Assembly: GCA_036435485.1 (NCBI GenBank)
Contig: CM071600.1
Location: forward strand, 60,261,546 to 60,325,545
Origin: Saposhnikovia divaricata
Lineage: Eukaryota; Streptophyta; Magnoliopsida; Apiales; Apiaceae
Direction: 5' to 3'
DNA: 64,000 nucleotides
The position numbers and the translations under genes were made by a program. Below are positions 9,731-21,590 of this stretch, one piece after another. The notes below the pieces were generated by a model, which had not been told where the DNA came from, did not search any database, and saw nothing but the letters and a program-made list of their open reading frames with translations. The stretch's first letter is position 1. Each line of letters starts with the position of its first letter.

Positions 9731-10751
9731 AGTTCATCAATTAAATGATATCGAAGAAGATCTTTCAAACTGGCAAGATGATCCTGTGTTTGAGAAGGAA
9801 CTGCAAGAGGAGAAAGCTGATCGTCTGATGAGACAAGCTAAGCTTGAGAAGACCAGACAGGTAGTGAATGAAAGATTGAAGCTGAAGCAAGCTGAAGATG
9901 CAGAGAAACAAAAGCTACATGCAATCAGTGTACAGGAAAGGAAAAGGGATATTCAGTTGAAGATTGGTCCAAAGTGGGATAGAGCAAGAGAGATTTTTGA
10001 TTCTATTCAGAACACTGCTAATGATGATGAACGTTTACTCCAACTACTTCAACAGTTTCAAGAGACCAATCCAGATTACTTGCAATATATGGATGCACTG
10101 ATGCTGGAAATTTCAAGGATAGTTGCTGGATTTGATAGATGTGCAGATCAACTGATAATTCAGATTGATTCTCGTACGATGGGTTCTCTCTATGTGTCAC
10201 TTCAAATCTTTCAACAGAGAAGCTTGATGGAACTGTGGATTATGTCTACAAAGGTAAAAAGGTTTTCTGAACTGAATATTTTACTTCATGAAAGACTTTT
10301 GGAGTTTGCTCAAAGGAATAGTCCACAAGTTATTCAAACTCCACATCATGTTAAGTTTCTCAAGGGTAATACACTACACTCTTGTTTCCTTGATTCTAAG
10401 TCAATGAAGTTATACACTGCATCTCATCTGGTATGGTTAGAACATATGCTGAGGACTACAGGATTCGAAGATAAAGAAAGTATCTTTGTAGCTGACATTA
10501 TTCGATCATATGCTTTAACTGGATTTGAAAAGAAATATTACACTCTTCGGAATCGGCTTTGGGGTAACCTTGGAATCTTGCCTAAGAAACCTAAAGGTCT
10601 TATGTCAGATTATGAACGTGTACTTGACAAGGATTTGATCAAAACCTTGGATGATCAAGAACGATTTGACACAGAGAATATCAGAAGATTCCTGGAGCAA
10701 GAAGATGAAGTTGAACCTGGAGAGATAAGGGATGAAGAAACTTCAAAGTGA
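9715..10751 (+). CDS. Sirevirus accessory ORF3, second frame (likely second exon, 344 complete codons)
   Basis: Highly charged, predicted mostly helical protein segment: a Glu/Lys/Gln-rich helix at the start, then a globular-looking part and an acidic tail. The open frame extends upstream to an ATG at 9588, but the 9588-9714 part is an out-of-frame reading of the previous ORF. The more natural start is the 3' splice site at 9713-9714 (TTTGATCTCAG). Joining 7229-9596 to 9715-10751 gives one continuous frame of 1,134 codons plus stop. No family recognised. The stop at 10749-10751 is about 240 bp before the polypurine tract. Confidence 0.65.
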
Positions 10752-10990
10752 AGATCAGCTCTACATGTAATATCTTTAGAGCTTAGATAGGTCAAGATAG
10801 AAAAATGTTTTATATGATCAGTCTAGAGGATCATCTATCTTGTATTTATCTTTTATGTTTGAATCTGGAAAATGTTAAATATAAACCAGAACTTTTCGTT
10901 TATTTACTTTGTGTTTAAAGTTTTATCTTTTACTAAGTTAAGTTGAGTTAGTTGAGTAATCCTCTAGGAATTTGCTTGTTATATTCTAAC

Positions 10991-11008
10991 AAACAAATAG
11001 GGGGAGAT
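10991..11008 (+). other. Polypurine tract
   Basis: AAACAAATAGGGGGAGAT lies directly before the LTR start TG at 11009. The purine-rich GGGGGAGA core is the normal plus-strand primer signal of Copia elements. Confidence 0.85.
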
Positions 11009-12589
11009 TGAAAGGCATATGACATAGCCTATTTGTAGTTCGAGGACTCAACTCAACTTAAGCTTAGTTTGTAATAAGTAAATAACTTTAACTGTCACAG
11101 GAATCTCAGGAGGTACTATCTGTCAGAAGAAAAACCCTAAAGTCAATCTATAGTTTTGATGTTTTACACTGGAAGAAGTTCAGATTACTGATCAAGCCTC
11201 AGTATAGCATCAAAGAAGTGGATTTATTTCTAAGACAGAGATTTCTAGAGTAACAGTTTCAGACAGTATACAGTGAAGTACAAGAAGGAGAAAGAGATGA
11301 GAAGAAAAATGAATCACATTATTAATGTGAAAATTAAAGGACAGTCATTGAGGTTAGTCGTTCATGAACCAGACAGTACATGGAACGTCAACAAAATATT
11401 CAGTGGTATTCTTTTATTACTTTCAGTGATTCAGAAAAGAATTAAGACAATCCAAGGATATATAATTATTCTTGTTTAATTAATTTAAATCAAGTAGTCA
11501 ATTTAATTAATTAATTAATTCATCTTGAATTAATTCTTTAATTAAATTAATTATTAGATTAATTAAATCAGATTAATTATTTAAGTAAGAATAAATTAAA
11601 ATGATTATTTATTAATCAATTTTAATTAATTCTGAAAAAATGAACTAGCAAGACAATCCCTGATTGTCTTGCCGATTGTCTTGAAGGTTAAATTCAGAAC
11701 AGCAAGACAATAGGAGATTGTCTTGCCGATTGTATTGGTGAAGAAATCAATAAAGCAAGACAATTCCTGATTGTCTTGCCGATTGTCTTGATAATGATAA
11801 TGTCTGAAAAGCTTTTAAAAAGTAGAATAAAAATCTAATTTGATTGTCTTGACGATTGTCTTGGCAGTTCAATTTGATTGTCTTGATAATGATCAAAAAG
11901 AAAAAGCTTCAGACAGAATGATAAATTTGATAAAGCAAGACAAAGATATCTGAATTTGATTGTCTTGACGATTGTCTTGGAAGAACCTGATTGTCTTGAC
12001 GATTGTATTGCCTATTGTATTGGCAGTACAAAATTGGTTGTCTTGGAAGAATAAATTGTATTGACGATTGTCTTGGCAGTTATATTTGAAGACAAAGAGT
12101 CAGTGATTGATATATAACAAGATATATCGACAGAAGCAATCAGTGAGGAAAAACAACACAGAAAATATTACATTTCAAGAACTGAATTCTCTCTTCTCTC
12201 TCATCAAGAACACAGCACAAGAAGCAGAAAATTATTTAGAAAATCAAGTTCATCTTATTTTTAATATCTGATCCGATAGAACTGATTTCATTGATACTCT
12301 TGTACTATTAGCGAGTTTTTACTCCTAATCTATATCTTGATTTTTATTAACAAATCTAGAAAAATTCATGTTGAATTTTCTAATTTGTTTTTATTAACTA
12401 GATATAAATTCTGTACTGTATTTGTAACAAACCCCTCAAGTTAATATAATTTTATATTCAACTTGAATTTTGTTTCATTTAATTCCGCTCAAATTTGTCA
12501 AAATATAAATTAAATTATCCGGACAAATTTCGATAAAACAGTACTGTTTGTATTCAACCCCCCCTTCTACAAACAGATTGGACCTAACA
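11009..12589 (+). repeat. 3' LTR of the Sirevirus (1,581 bp)
   Basis: Bounded by TG (11009) and CA (12589). It contains a palindromic motif array (11648-12080) and a TATATAA box at 12111-12117, followed by a transcribed leader ending in the seven-C run and the LTR end. The last 200 bp are identical to the visible 5' LTR. The next base begins broken RPA1-like sequence. Confidence 0.93.
11648..12080. repeat. Short palindromic repeat array (GATTGTCTTG family), LTR
   Basis: About fifteen copies of CAAGACAATC or GATTGTCTTG in mixed orientation, some with one-base changes (GATTGTATTG). They are often paired as GATTGTCTTGCCGATTGTCTTG-like units and lie directly upstream of the LTR TATA box. Confidence 0.88.
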
Positions 12590-13630
12590 GAAAGCATGCT
12601 GGTAACTCTACGGGAGGATAGGATAAAGGAATTTCTGGACTTATTGCCTACTTCCAAGGAAGATCCCGTTTTCGTAGTCAAAACAGGGCTATTGGCAAAG
12701 AAATTCTCGGGTAATATTCAATGTAATGCTTAGCCACAATAGGATGCCTACTATACATATAACCTCACTCCCAAGCATTCATCCAGATATGATACAAGTT
12801 TATTTATTAATATTTGTACTAACAACTGAGAAACAAACAGATGCAGCTTCCCAATCAAGTACTGATGCCACCCGCTGTTACATGAACATTGATTATCCCC
12901 CACTAAATGACCTAAAGGATGCTCTAACATCACGTGCCAACGGAAAACGGAGACACTACCTCCACCAACTGTTCAACAGTTTGTTACGTCCACCAGAAAC
13001 ATTGTCCATGAACTACCAATAACAACTATACTTGAAACTGTTATTTCCACCAGGCACACAGGTAACTCCATGACTATGGTCTCCACCACATTTATGTCTA
13101 CCCCAACTTATATCAAAAATTCCACCGTCCTAACAAACTTCAATACATTTAACACTATTCTATACAGGTTGTCCGTTGCATCTGCCGTGGAAAAATTATT
13201 GCCATCCTTGACGGAAATGGTTGGTTTTATAATTGCTGCCCTTTCTGTGCTCGTGCACTTCGAGATTTGAATGGAAAGTTTTACTGCCTAAACTGTAACG
13301 AGGAAGTGGAATCACTAGCCCAGCGGTAAAGCCAATTTTTTGTTACAAAAAACATTTTATCTTCTCGTCTCCTATAAACTACTCGTTCCAAACATACACA
13401 CAAAAACACATTGTTCTCTTAAATATATCAGCTGCCACTTTAGAGTTTGCACAAAATCTACTAATAATGGATACCTAAAATAAAATTATGCTCCATTCAG
13501 GTTCAGGATTGGTGCTCGGGTTCAAGATCAAAGCGGATCTACAACCGTAACATTGTTCAACAAAGAAGCAGAGCAGCTTGTTGGCATTCCTTTACAAAAA
13601 AAAATCTTGGAGGCGCGGGATGAGGTATAG
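12590..13630 (+). pseudogene. RPA1-like (replication protein A 70-kDa) gene fragment
   Basis: Broken coding pieces of a single-strand DNA-binding RPA large-subunit-like protein. 12590-12710 reads as part of an OB-fold-like segment ending at a possible GT donor. 12855-12990 resembles the next OB-fold strand set. 13165-13328 is the clearest: the RPA C-terminal zinc-binding region with C-P-F-C and C-L-N-C pairs, ending at a GTAAAG donor. 13510-13630 continues with G-A-R-V-Q-D-Q-S-G and ends at TAG. Stops and frame changes separate the pieces and the 5' part was cut off by the Sirevirus. RPA-like genes are common passengers in plant Helitrons, which fits the Helitron-type 3' end at 15147. Confidence 0.75.
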
Positions 13631-15118
13631 GCTTATGATATGTGTTATGCACATATACAACTCAATCATATGTGTTATACATTATACATATACTATGTGT
13701 GCATGTGTATTCGTGAATTTAGAATATTTAGTATTTTGATTACTAATTTTTTTAAATCATTTTTTTATGTTACATTTACAAATTTATATCATATTATTTT
13801 ATAGTATAAATTAGTGATTTATAATATGTAGTCAGCCTATACATTTCTAAATCATTTAGTTCAATAAAATATTATTAATAGTTAGTATTTGAAATTTATA
13901 TAGATAAATATAAGATATCTATCAGATATTTAAAATTTTCATTACATTTAAATGCATGTTATTTAAAAAATTAGTTAATGAAAACTTAATAATCAAAACA
14001 TTTGAATGCAAGTCACTGGACCAATGCAGTTCGACATAGTTCAGATTCAAAATCGGTGCAAGACTTGATGTTTTAAAAGTACTCAAAATTTCATCATTTT
14101 ATACATATGATATTAGCCTCATCCAGCTGGAAGTGCATCGTCATTTGTAGAATTTAGTATGTTTGTTCGTGGGATAGACGAGATCGTCATCCAACTACGA
14201 TGGGACAGTCCACATCGATAAAAATTAGTGTATTTGACGTCATTATAAGAGCAAGTTAACATAATGCATATAAAAATCCCTATCTTAGTATGTGATGGAT
14301 TTTTAGGTCAAGAACTTGGCATGATTTTAAAAAAAACTTCGAATTTGACCGGGATTTTTGCAATTAAACTTATTCAGCTTATTTATCACATTTTACAATT
14401 TTATCAAAAGTTTGAATTAATATCAAAATTTAAAATATTAGCTTGTATCAATTTTAATAATGGCGAATTTTTAAAAAAAGATTTTTCACCGATCAACGCA
14501 ATTTTTAAAATATTTAATGTGAATTTAGAATAAAAATAAACTATTTGTTATTAATTAAAAAGATTTTTCACCGATCAATGCAATTTGACAATCGCATAAA
14601 TATCACCTGTATAAAAAATATGCGTTGTACATTACATACAACGTTATTGAATCTATATATAAAACTCGATCACGATCAAAATTATGCTCGAACGACAGTA
14701 GTATAAAAATTTATTTATGATATTAGAAAATAGCTCGTCACTCGCACAAATTCTAAAATATAGTAAATAATTTTTATTTGTGGATTGGGACGTGTTTGAA
14801 AATCGCATTCGGATTCGGTATGAGGGGGGAAGATATCACTCCACGATCTCGAAATTACCCGATATTCATCACTAACTACATTACTTGTACTCATTCAATA
14901 CAGCAGTTTACATATCACAAACAAGAAAATGTATTTTTCGCTTTATGAGCTAAATTAGCAACGTTGCACAAAATTAGTAAGGTTTTACGTACAAATTAGA
15001 AGTATTGATACTTAGTTAACTTATATTTGTCATATCTAAAATATTATACATATTATCAATAAACGAACAATTAAGAATGTTATTATTACGTGCTATACAA
15101 AAAATTTCTAGAAATTGA
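13631..15118. other. Non-coding AT-rich stretch of the Helitron-like region
   Basis: No convincing coding region. A segment containing AAAGATTTTTCACCGATCAA occurs twice (about 14479 and 14560), a small local duplication. I see nothing else to annotate. Confidence 0.5.
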
Positions 15119-15334
15119 CCTGTTCCTCGCACAGGTTATTATACTAGTTTATATAATAGTAGAATTTGAGTGTGTTTGTAAAACTCAAGAAAGATGTGTA
15201 GAGAATATGCATGAGAAAAGAAAACTACCAAGATAAAGTAGAAGTCAAAACATATATATTAAATCTTGTCAACATTTTATAAAGAGAAAAATGATGGGAA
15301 TTTTTTTAAAAAATAAATTTCTCACGAAAGTATT

Positions 15335-15426
15335 TAGATGGACATAAATTTGATCTGATCGAAAATATTGAATTAAATCTGAATACTGACAATGAATTTA
15401 GGCTCAAAGCTACTCCTGCTATCTAG
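15335..15426 (+). pseudogene. Relic of the LBD gene 3' end (last codons and stop)
   Basis: 15391-15426 closely matches the last codons and stop of the LBD gene at 43809-44651 (GGCTCAAAGCTACTCCTGCT here, GGCTCAAAACTACTCCTGCC there). Upstream similarity fades by about 15335. The 3' flank also matches: 15776-15826 corresponds to about 44688-44746, and 26377-26477 to about 44750-44842. The gap between the two flank pieces is filled by inserted elements. This is a truncated duplicate of LBD that was later riddled with transposons. The LOB domain is absent. Confidence 0.75.
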
Positions 15427-15442
15427 AAATCATTACTTCATT

Positions 15443-15775
15443 ACTTTAAATTGCTAGATGATATGTTTGTGTGCACTTTAATTTTTTAACTTAAATTTAG
15501 TTTTAGTTTAAAAAATTTAAGTAACTTCGAGATACTTTTTTTCAACTTATTTTTTTTCACATATTTTATATATTTGTGTTATCTTTTAACTCGTATTATA
15601 TTTTTTGCTTATATTTGTATTTTATACTTTTATATTACGTTTAGAAAAATATAAATTCTATTTTTTTAATCAATTTTTTTAAATAAATTTATTTTAAGTA
15701 AAAATTAGCCAAACAGTAAAATCCAAGTATAATCCAAGTTATAAGTAACAATTTTTAAATTAATTCTAACGGATT
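15443..15775. mobile_element. MITE, same family as the MED9 intron MITE, left end trimmed
   Basis: Similar over nearly its whole length to 41730-42092, sharing blocks such as TTTTAACTCGTATTATATT and AAAATTAGCCAAACAG. It lies where the LBD 3' flank homology is interrupted. The outer left terminal repeat seen in the MED9 copy is missing here. Confidence 0.65.
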
Positions 15776-16099
15776 CGATGTCCGTAGAGTTTCCAAGTAT
15801 TTTATATTCTCTTAAATCTTCATGTATACAGTAAAATCTCTATAAATTAATATCATTGGGATCGGAGAATTGTATTAATTTTGAGAGGCATTAATTAATC
15901 GATAAATTAATAATTATTAATTTATAGAGAATTTTTGACATCAAAGAAAATTAATTTCCAATCATATATATTTAAATAGAATGAGTTGTACGATTTATAT
16001 TTTATATTTAATTCAATTAATTCAATATACATTGTTTTACAAATTCAATGAGTATTAGCGAGAATCAAAATAAAGATTTATGTATAATTAAGTGACATT

Positions 16100-16119
16100 A
16101 AAGATAAAATAACATTTTT
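16100..16119. repeat. 20-bp target-site duplication, left copy
   Basis: Identical to 25974-25993; it flanks the poly(A)-tailed retroposon. Confidence 0.9.
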
Positions 16120-17368
16120 CAAAAATGTCAAGTCTACTTAGAATTTTTTTTTTGTCAATTTTTGTCAATGGGAGGGGTTGTCGGATAGGAGCTTCCCCAC
16201 GGTGAAGGCAAAAAGCAATGGTCAGGCCCGAAGCAGAGCATAGATTGGGATTTGTACAAGATATGGCTTTCAAGTATGCGTTATAAAGGGATAAACAAGT
16301 TTAACATGAAGTTGTTATATATCTCTCTCGCTGGTTCTCTCTAAACTCGAACCGTCACTTTCAATTTCCGGCCGATTCACTATTAGTTCATCAAAATGAT
16401 CTCATTTTTGTATTCTGCGTCTTTGTTTACATCAATTTTGATATACTCATCACTCTTTCTATTCCCCGATTAGAAAATCACCAAACCCTAGGAATCGCCT
16501 CTCTTCGTTTTGATCAATTCGATAGTGTTTCGATTGATTCTTGTTCATTTCTTGTGAATAATGATGTTTTAATCATTATATATCGAAAAGACCTTTGGTT
16601 TGATTTCATTTTCTTCAAACCCTAATTTTTAAATTTCGTTTTAATTCGACTTTTGTTTGAACAGCATAATGAAATTGGTGATTTATGCAGGATACTTAAG
16701 CAAAGACTAATCATTTTCTATCTTGTTTCATGTTAACTCGGTGGTGATTCACCGTACTCGGATGTCTGTCATGATTTATGCTTATTGCTACTTGTTTTGT
16801 ACTTGTTATGTTATTTTTGGATGTAAAATCGTGTGTATTACCACCACGGTCAAGGTACACACTATTGACACTCATGTATTTACTGTTTAATTGAATTGTG
16901 AGTGAATTTTAGTTAATTATTGGTTCTCTATGTTATGGTTATGAGAAATAAAGATATTAGTGTGCTTTGGACTGTTGGTAATTGTTATATCATAACTTGA
17001 TCACTGGCTTTGTGATGACTACTTGTATAATGATAAAATTACTATTTGAAGATGTTCTCTGTGTGGTGGTGGTTCTTAATACCTATTTGAGTAATCTTTG
17101 TGGGACTTGTTATCTGCTATACTCTTTAGTCATATTTTACTTATATTTTTGATTTAATGCTTAGGCGGATATTGTTTACAATCTCCAACTACATGATGTT
17201 GTCCTGTTTCTGTGATTAGCTTTAAGCTACACTAATTGTCAGAGTATGAATTACTCTTGATTGTTTTTCCTGTCTCTATTACTTGTAAGAGTCATGTGAC
17301 TCTGGTCTTTAGTATTTTGAGTCTGCACTGAGCTTTTAGTATCTCATTTGGTCTTTGTGTATTGAATT

Positions 17369-17866
17369 TGATATGGGCTAAAATTAAGCCCTAAAGACAC
17401 ATTTAGTGTTGCATTAATTAGACCCGGTATGGTCCGAACGTGGGGCCCACCAACAGGGTCCAAAGTCCTATCTTTAATATTATTTTGGTAATTAATATTA
17501 GGGGTAATAAACAGCTCAGCAATAAGTGTCAGATAAGGACATTATCTCTACAAGACTTAGCCTCCAAGGCATCCAATTCGATATGGCAACAGACTCCTAC
17601 AAGGAAGGAGTCTAGAACTTTCCTCAAGGAGGTGACTTATCTATTAAGTCTCCAACTCCTACCTTAATTCTAAGGCTTCTCAGCCTATATAAAGGGCCTG
17701 ACCCCTCATTCTCAGAACTACGTTGGCTTGATTCTCTAGCAATACAGAGATACGTAGGCATCTTGTGAGGACCAATCAGTCTCGAACGCAAGAACAGCCA
17801 TTAAAGCTCGAAGCTCACCATCCCTTGTATTTAATACATACAAACCCTCGTTTTTATTCCACAACA
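17369..17866 (+). repeat. 5' LTR of the Tat-like element
   Basis: 498 bp, TG...CA. A TATATAA box lies near 17692-17698. It differs from the 3' LTR at a single visible position. Confidence 0.93.
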
Positions 17867-17868
17867 TT

Positions 17869-17886
17869 TGGCGCCGTCTGTGGGAA
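17869..17886 (+). other. Primer-binding site, Tat-lineage type
   Basis: TGGCGCCGTCTGTGGGAA, two bases after the LTR. This is the primer site typical of plant Tat/Ogre-type Gypsy elements. Confidence 0.85.
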
Positions 17887-17899
17887 GACAACATCAACC

Positions 17900-19684
17900 A
17901 TGGTTCAAACACGAAGAACAACACCAGTTGTAACTGAGGCCGTGCCAATTAGCTCTGCCCCACCTCTCACCGAGCAGACTCCCCCAGCATCAGAGACGAT
18001 CATTCAACAGGCTCCCCCAGCATCAGCTGTCATTATCCACTCTCAAGTTTCTCAGCAACCAGGGGTGATCCCCCACGCTGAGAGTACGTTGCCTCTGTCC
18101 AATCAGGCAGGACAAGCGACCAACTCTCTCCAGATTGTTGATCCGAACAACCCGCCACCAGGGGTACAGATCCATACTACGGATCTCCCCTTGTACACTA
18201 ATCCCAGGCACGGTCTGCCCAACTACCCCCCGATGACTCAAGGCTCAGGACCAAGTGGTCATGCCTTACAAATCCGGGACCGAGATTATGATGACTACTC
18301 CGGTCCTTATACTGATGATTCATCGTCTGAGGATGATGATCGTGATGAAGCCCCGATGAGGCAACGTGCTAGAAGAGAGCCTCAAGGAAGAACTCAAGGG
18401 ATCCATGATGGACCTCCACCAACGGCTGAGGAGAGGATTAAGGCTCACGAGGCTGAGATCCAAAGGCTGAAGGATGACATAGCAATGGAGCAAGCAAGAT
18501 AGAATCAAACTCGACCTCCTCCAACCTCAGGAACGATTCCCATCATTGATTTGGAGAGGTCTTCAAAGAGACGAAGAAGGGCTGATGCCTCATTCAGAAG
18601 AACAACCACAAGGATGGGAATTCCCAAGGGAAACCCCAAAGATCTGATGCCTCTCGGAGATCCTGATGATCCAACACCCCCGTTCACCGAGGAAGTGATG
18701 AATGCTCACATCTCTAGGAAGTTTAAGATGCCTACAATAAAGGCTTATGATGGAACGGGTGATCCTGCAAACCATGTGAGAACATTCTCGAACGCACTGC
18801 TGTTGCAGCCTGCTAGTGACGCTCTCAAGTGTGGGGCGTTCCCTCAAACCCTGTCGGGTATGGCTCAAAGGTGGTACAGCCGTTTGCCTGCGAACTCTAT
18901 TGGCTCTTTTAAGGAGTTGAGTGCCGCTTTCGTTAGCCAATTCATTAGCGGAAGGGTGCATGAGAAGAGCTCCGCATCTCTTATGTATGTAGTGCAAGGA
19001 AAGAATGAAAATCTGAGGGATTACCTTAAGCGATTCACTAAGGAGACTCTAAATATCACTGACTTGGAGAATAAGGTGGCCATGGTAGCCCTGGAGCACG
19101 GAACCACTGACCTCTTCTTTAAAAGGTCATTAGCGAAGCATCCCCCAGAAAATATGGCTGAGCTCCAACAAAGGGCTGATAAGTATATTAAAGCTGAGGA
19201 TAGCTTGAAGAAAGAAACCACCGTAGGTGGAGGAGGAGGTAACAATGACTCCAAGAAGCGAAAGCAAGACCAGGACTATGATGATCAAGAGTATGATGCG
19301 AGGGACAAGTATCCCCGAACTAGCGAGGACTCCGACTCTGCCCCTAAGAAGAACCAAGGGTCAAGGTTCACTGAGTATGCAAGGTTGAATACTCCTAGGA
19401 GTCGAATCTTGTTGGACATTGAGAATGATAAGGATTTCAGATGGCCGAAGCCACTCAGGGGTGATCCCGCAAAGAGAAACCAGAATCAGTATTGCAGATT
19501 CCATAGAGACGTGGGGCATGACACTGACGATTGTAAGCAACTCAAAGATGAGATTGAGTTTTTGATCCGTAGAGGGAAGCTGAGGCACTTCACTAAGGGT
19601 GAAGATCGTGCTAATCAGAGAAGAGACTATAATAGAAGGGATGACGATCAAGATCGCAACCCACAGCCCCCCGAGGGCCAGTAA
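17900..19684 (+). pseudogene. gag: Gypsy Gag with one in-frame stop
   Basis: The frame opens at the ATG at 17900 just behind the primer site. It runs through a Pro/Ser-rich N-terminus, meets a TAG at 18500-18502, and resumes in the same frame to TAA at 19682-19684. After the stop come a nuclear-signal-like KRRRR patch and the Gypsy capsid region (about 18700-19200), with the A-x-R-W-Y core, F-x-x-L-x-x-x-F, and the SL motif. A basic, zinc-knuckle-like C-x2-H...C region is near 19495-19535. A single nonsense codon separates the parts; it is either a damaging change or read through. Confidence 0.85.
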
Positions 19685-19689
19685 TCAAC

Positions 19690-20562
19690 ATGATCTCAGG
19701 AGGCCCGACTGCGGCCGGGACAACTAGGAACTCTCGAAAGGCTTATGCCCGAGAGGTGTTGCACATCGTGGGAGAGGCCCCGAAGCGTGCAAAAACTGAG
19801 GTAGCGATTAGCTTTGATGACTCAGACTTGGAAGGAGTGAAGTTCCCCCATGACGACCCGTTGGTCATAACTCTTGTGATTGGAAACTCAGAGGTGAAGC
19901 GAGTCTTGATAGACAATGGAGCTTCCGTTGACATTCTGTTTCATGATGCGTTTGTGAAGATGGGATACACTGATTCTCAGTTGACCCCCAATAACATGCC
20001 TATATACGGATTTAATGGAGTAAAATCCAAAGTTGAAGGGACTATTCAGCTGCCTGTAACTATCGGGCAAGAGCCCAAGGAGGCCACTCGGATGTTGAAC
20101 TTCCTGGTAATCAAGGCGTCTTCAACGTACAATGCTATCCTTGGAAGGACTGGACTTCATGCATTCAAGGCTGTTGCCTCAACCTATCATGTGAAGATCA
20201 AGTTCCCTACCAGGAATGGTGTTGGAGAACATAAAGGTGATCAGAAGATGGCACGAAGCTGTTATGTAGCCTCGTTAAGGCCTGATGGAGTCGGGGGGCA
20301 GGTCCTTCCGATTGAAGACATGGAAGTCCACAGTGGTAAGGAACACAAAGAAAGGTTAGCAGAGGACATCACACAGAAGCCTCAGACAGCCATTAAGGCT
20401 AAGGCGTTAACTGACTTTGTGGTTGAGTGTACCATTGGCAACCAAGAAGTTGGGGGGCAGGAGGTAGTACCCCGAGCAGGAAGTGAACTGCAGAATAAGA
20501 ATGAGGAGACCAGAAGGAGTGGCGGGTGCTCTATTTTGATGAAGCATCAAAAACAAAATTAA
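19690..20562 (+). CDS. Gypsy aspartic protease region plus RNase H linker remnant
   Basis: Begins just after the Gag stop in another frame. Residues ~55-170 are the retropepsin: V-L-I-D-N-G-A-S-V-D-I-L-F active site (Asn at the usual Thr/Ser position, frequent in this plant lineage) and the I-L-G-R-T-G motif. Next the frame jumps directly to an A-I-K-A-K-A-L-T-D-F-V motif that normally lies between reverse transcriptase and RNase H. An internal deletion has thus removed the reverse transcriptase. The last ~45 residues are degenerate. Confidence 0.75.
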   Translation: MISGGPTAAGTTRNSRKAYAREVLHIVGEAPKRAKTEVAISFDDSDLEGVKFPHDDPLVITLVIGNSEVKRVLIDNGASVDILFHDAFVKMGYTDSQLTPNNMPIYGFNGVKSKVEGTIQLPVTIGQEPKEATRMLNFLVIKASSTYNAILGRTGLHAFKAVASTYHVKIKFPTRNGVGEHKGDQKMARSCYVASLRPDGVGGQVLPIEDMEVHSGKEHKERLAEDITQKPQTAIKAKALTDFVVECTIGNQEVGGQEVVPRAGSELQNKNEETRRSGGCSILMKHQKQN

Positions 20563-21590
20563 GTGGTGCAGACCTAGTCTTGCAAAGGCTCGATTGGGCT
20601 TAAGTTATCCTAGTAGGACTTAGCTTCATATTTATATAGTAGAAGTAGAAATAAGGTTCATTAAAACCATTGCAGAGCATGTTGCTCCGAGTAGGACAGT
20701 AGTATTCTATGTAAGGGTTGAACCCATTTCCAAGTTATTAATGCAAGTTTGTTTTCCATTCATTGATTGTGATTTTATTTATGTGCCAAGCACCTGATGT
20801 GTGAGTCAAAGAAGACCAAGTACCGAAAATAAAAGAATACACGAATGAAAACAAACGAATGCATACCCCGAATGGTAGAGTTAGGTTACAGCAGATAAGA
20901 GTTTAAGTCCTTGAAGGACCCTGGATAAAGACAAACGTTGAAGTCCTGATGGAACACCCGCTGAAGAAACATATTGCATAGCCCGAAAGCCAATGGAAGG
21001 CTCATAAAGTGGGATATCAAACTAGGAGAATTCGATGTTAAGTACAAGCCTAGGGCAGCCATCAAAGCTCAGGCTCTAGCTGACTTCGTGGTTGAATATA
21101 CCATTGACAACCAAGAAGTCGGGGGGCAGGAGGTAATAGACCAGGAAGGTCAGCAAGGTGAGAAACCCCTGGAAGAGAAGAAGGAATATTAGATGCTCTA
21201 TTTTGATGGGGCATCAAAAACAAAAAGCTCTATTTTCATGGGGCATCTAAAACAAAAACCAGTGGTGCAGGTTAAGTTCTGCAAAGCCCCGATGGGTTCA
21301 CACTCGAGTATGCCTTGAAGTTGGACTTCCAAATAATCTACAACGAGGCGGAGTATGAAGCTCTGATAGCCGACCTAGACTGACAAGAGCCCTGAGGGTC
21401 AAGAACTTGAAAGTCTGTGGAGACTCAAAGTTGGTAGTCTCATAAGTCAATGGAGAGTTTGAGGTTAGAGAAAAGAATATGGCCAGATACTTGAGGATTG
21501 TGAAAGCTGCGATAGCCCAGTTAGATGAGTGCCAGGTATATCCCAAGGGAGGAGAATACAAAGGTCGATGCCTTATCACAATTCAAGGGT
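20563..21590 (+). pseudogene. Duplicated and decayed RNase H fragments
   Basis: 21001-21136 repeats the A-I-K-A-x-A-L-x-D-F-V and N-Q-E-V-G-G-Q-E-V motifs of 20390-20466, preceded by the K-W-D-I-K-L-G-E-F-D-V-K-Y connector. Each copy is followed by a similar CATCAAAAACAAAA-containing segment (20545, 21214). Downstream, 21300-21590 keeps RNase H scraps (Y-N-E-A-E-Y-E-A-L, V-D-A-L-S-Q-F) with several stops. This is a local direct duplication of about 0.67 kb. Confidence 0.7.

Larger units (their letters stand above)
1..12589 (+). mobile_element. Sirevirus-type Ty1/Copia LTR retrotransposon (5' end outside window)
   Basis: The layout is LTR, primer-binding site, gag, pol in Copia order (protease, integrase, reverse transcriptase, RNase H), a 1.37-kb spacer, a large accessory region, a polypurine tract and the 3' LTR. 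A long extra ORF behind a Copia pol is characteristic of the Sirevirus genus. Positions 1-200 match 12390-12589 base for base, so the insertion is recent. The main ORFs are open. The left end and its target-site copy lie outside the window; the 3' flank starts with gaaag at 12590. It interrupts RPA1-like sequence. Confidence 0.93.
12590..15147 (+). mobile_element. Probable Helitron, 3' portion
   Basis: At 15119-15147 the sequence has a short stem-loop (CCTGT...ACAGG) followed about ten bases later by CTAG and then T, the usual Helitron 3' terminus. Upstream is RPA1-like coding sequence, a frequent Helitron component. The 5' (TC) end is not visible and would lie left of the inserted Sirevirus, outside the window. 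The extent is inferred. Confidence 0.45.

Noticed and set aside
7229..10751. ORF3 as a true envelope glycoprotein
   Set aside because: Position is env-like, but no signal peptide, membrane segment or glycoprotein pattern is visible; the protein is charged, with coiled-coil regions.
15119..15147. Rho-type or Pol III terminator hairpin
   Set aside because: Hairpin plus CTAG-T fits a Helitron 3' end better, and no gene ends there.
17440..17667. 75-aa ORF present in both Gypsy LTRs
   Set aside because: It is duplicated only because LTRs are duplicated; no family or coding signal.
19021..19651. Antisense ORFs across the Gypsy gag
   Set aside because: They overlap a clear sense Gag domain and have no recognisable features.
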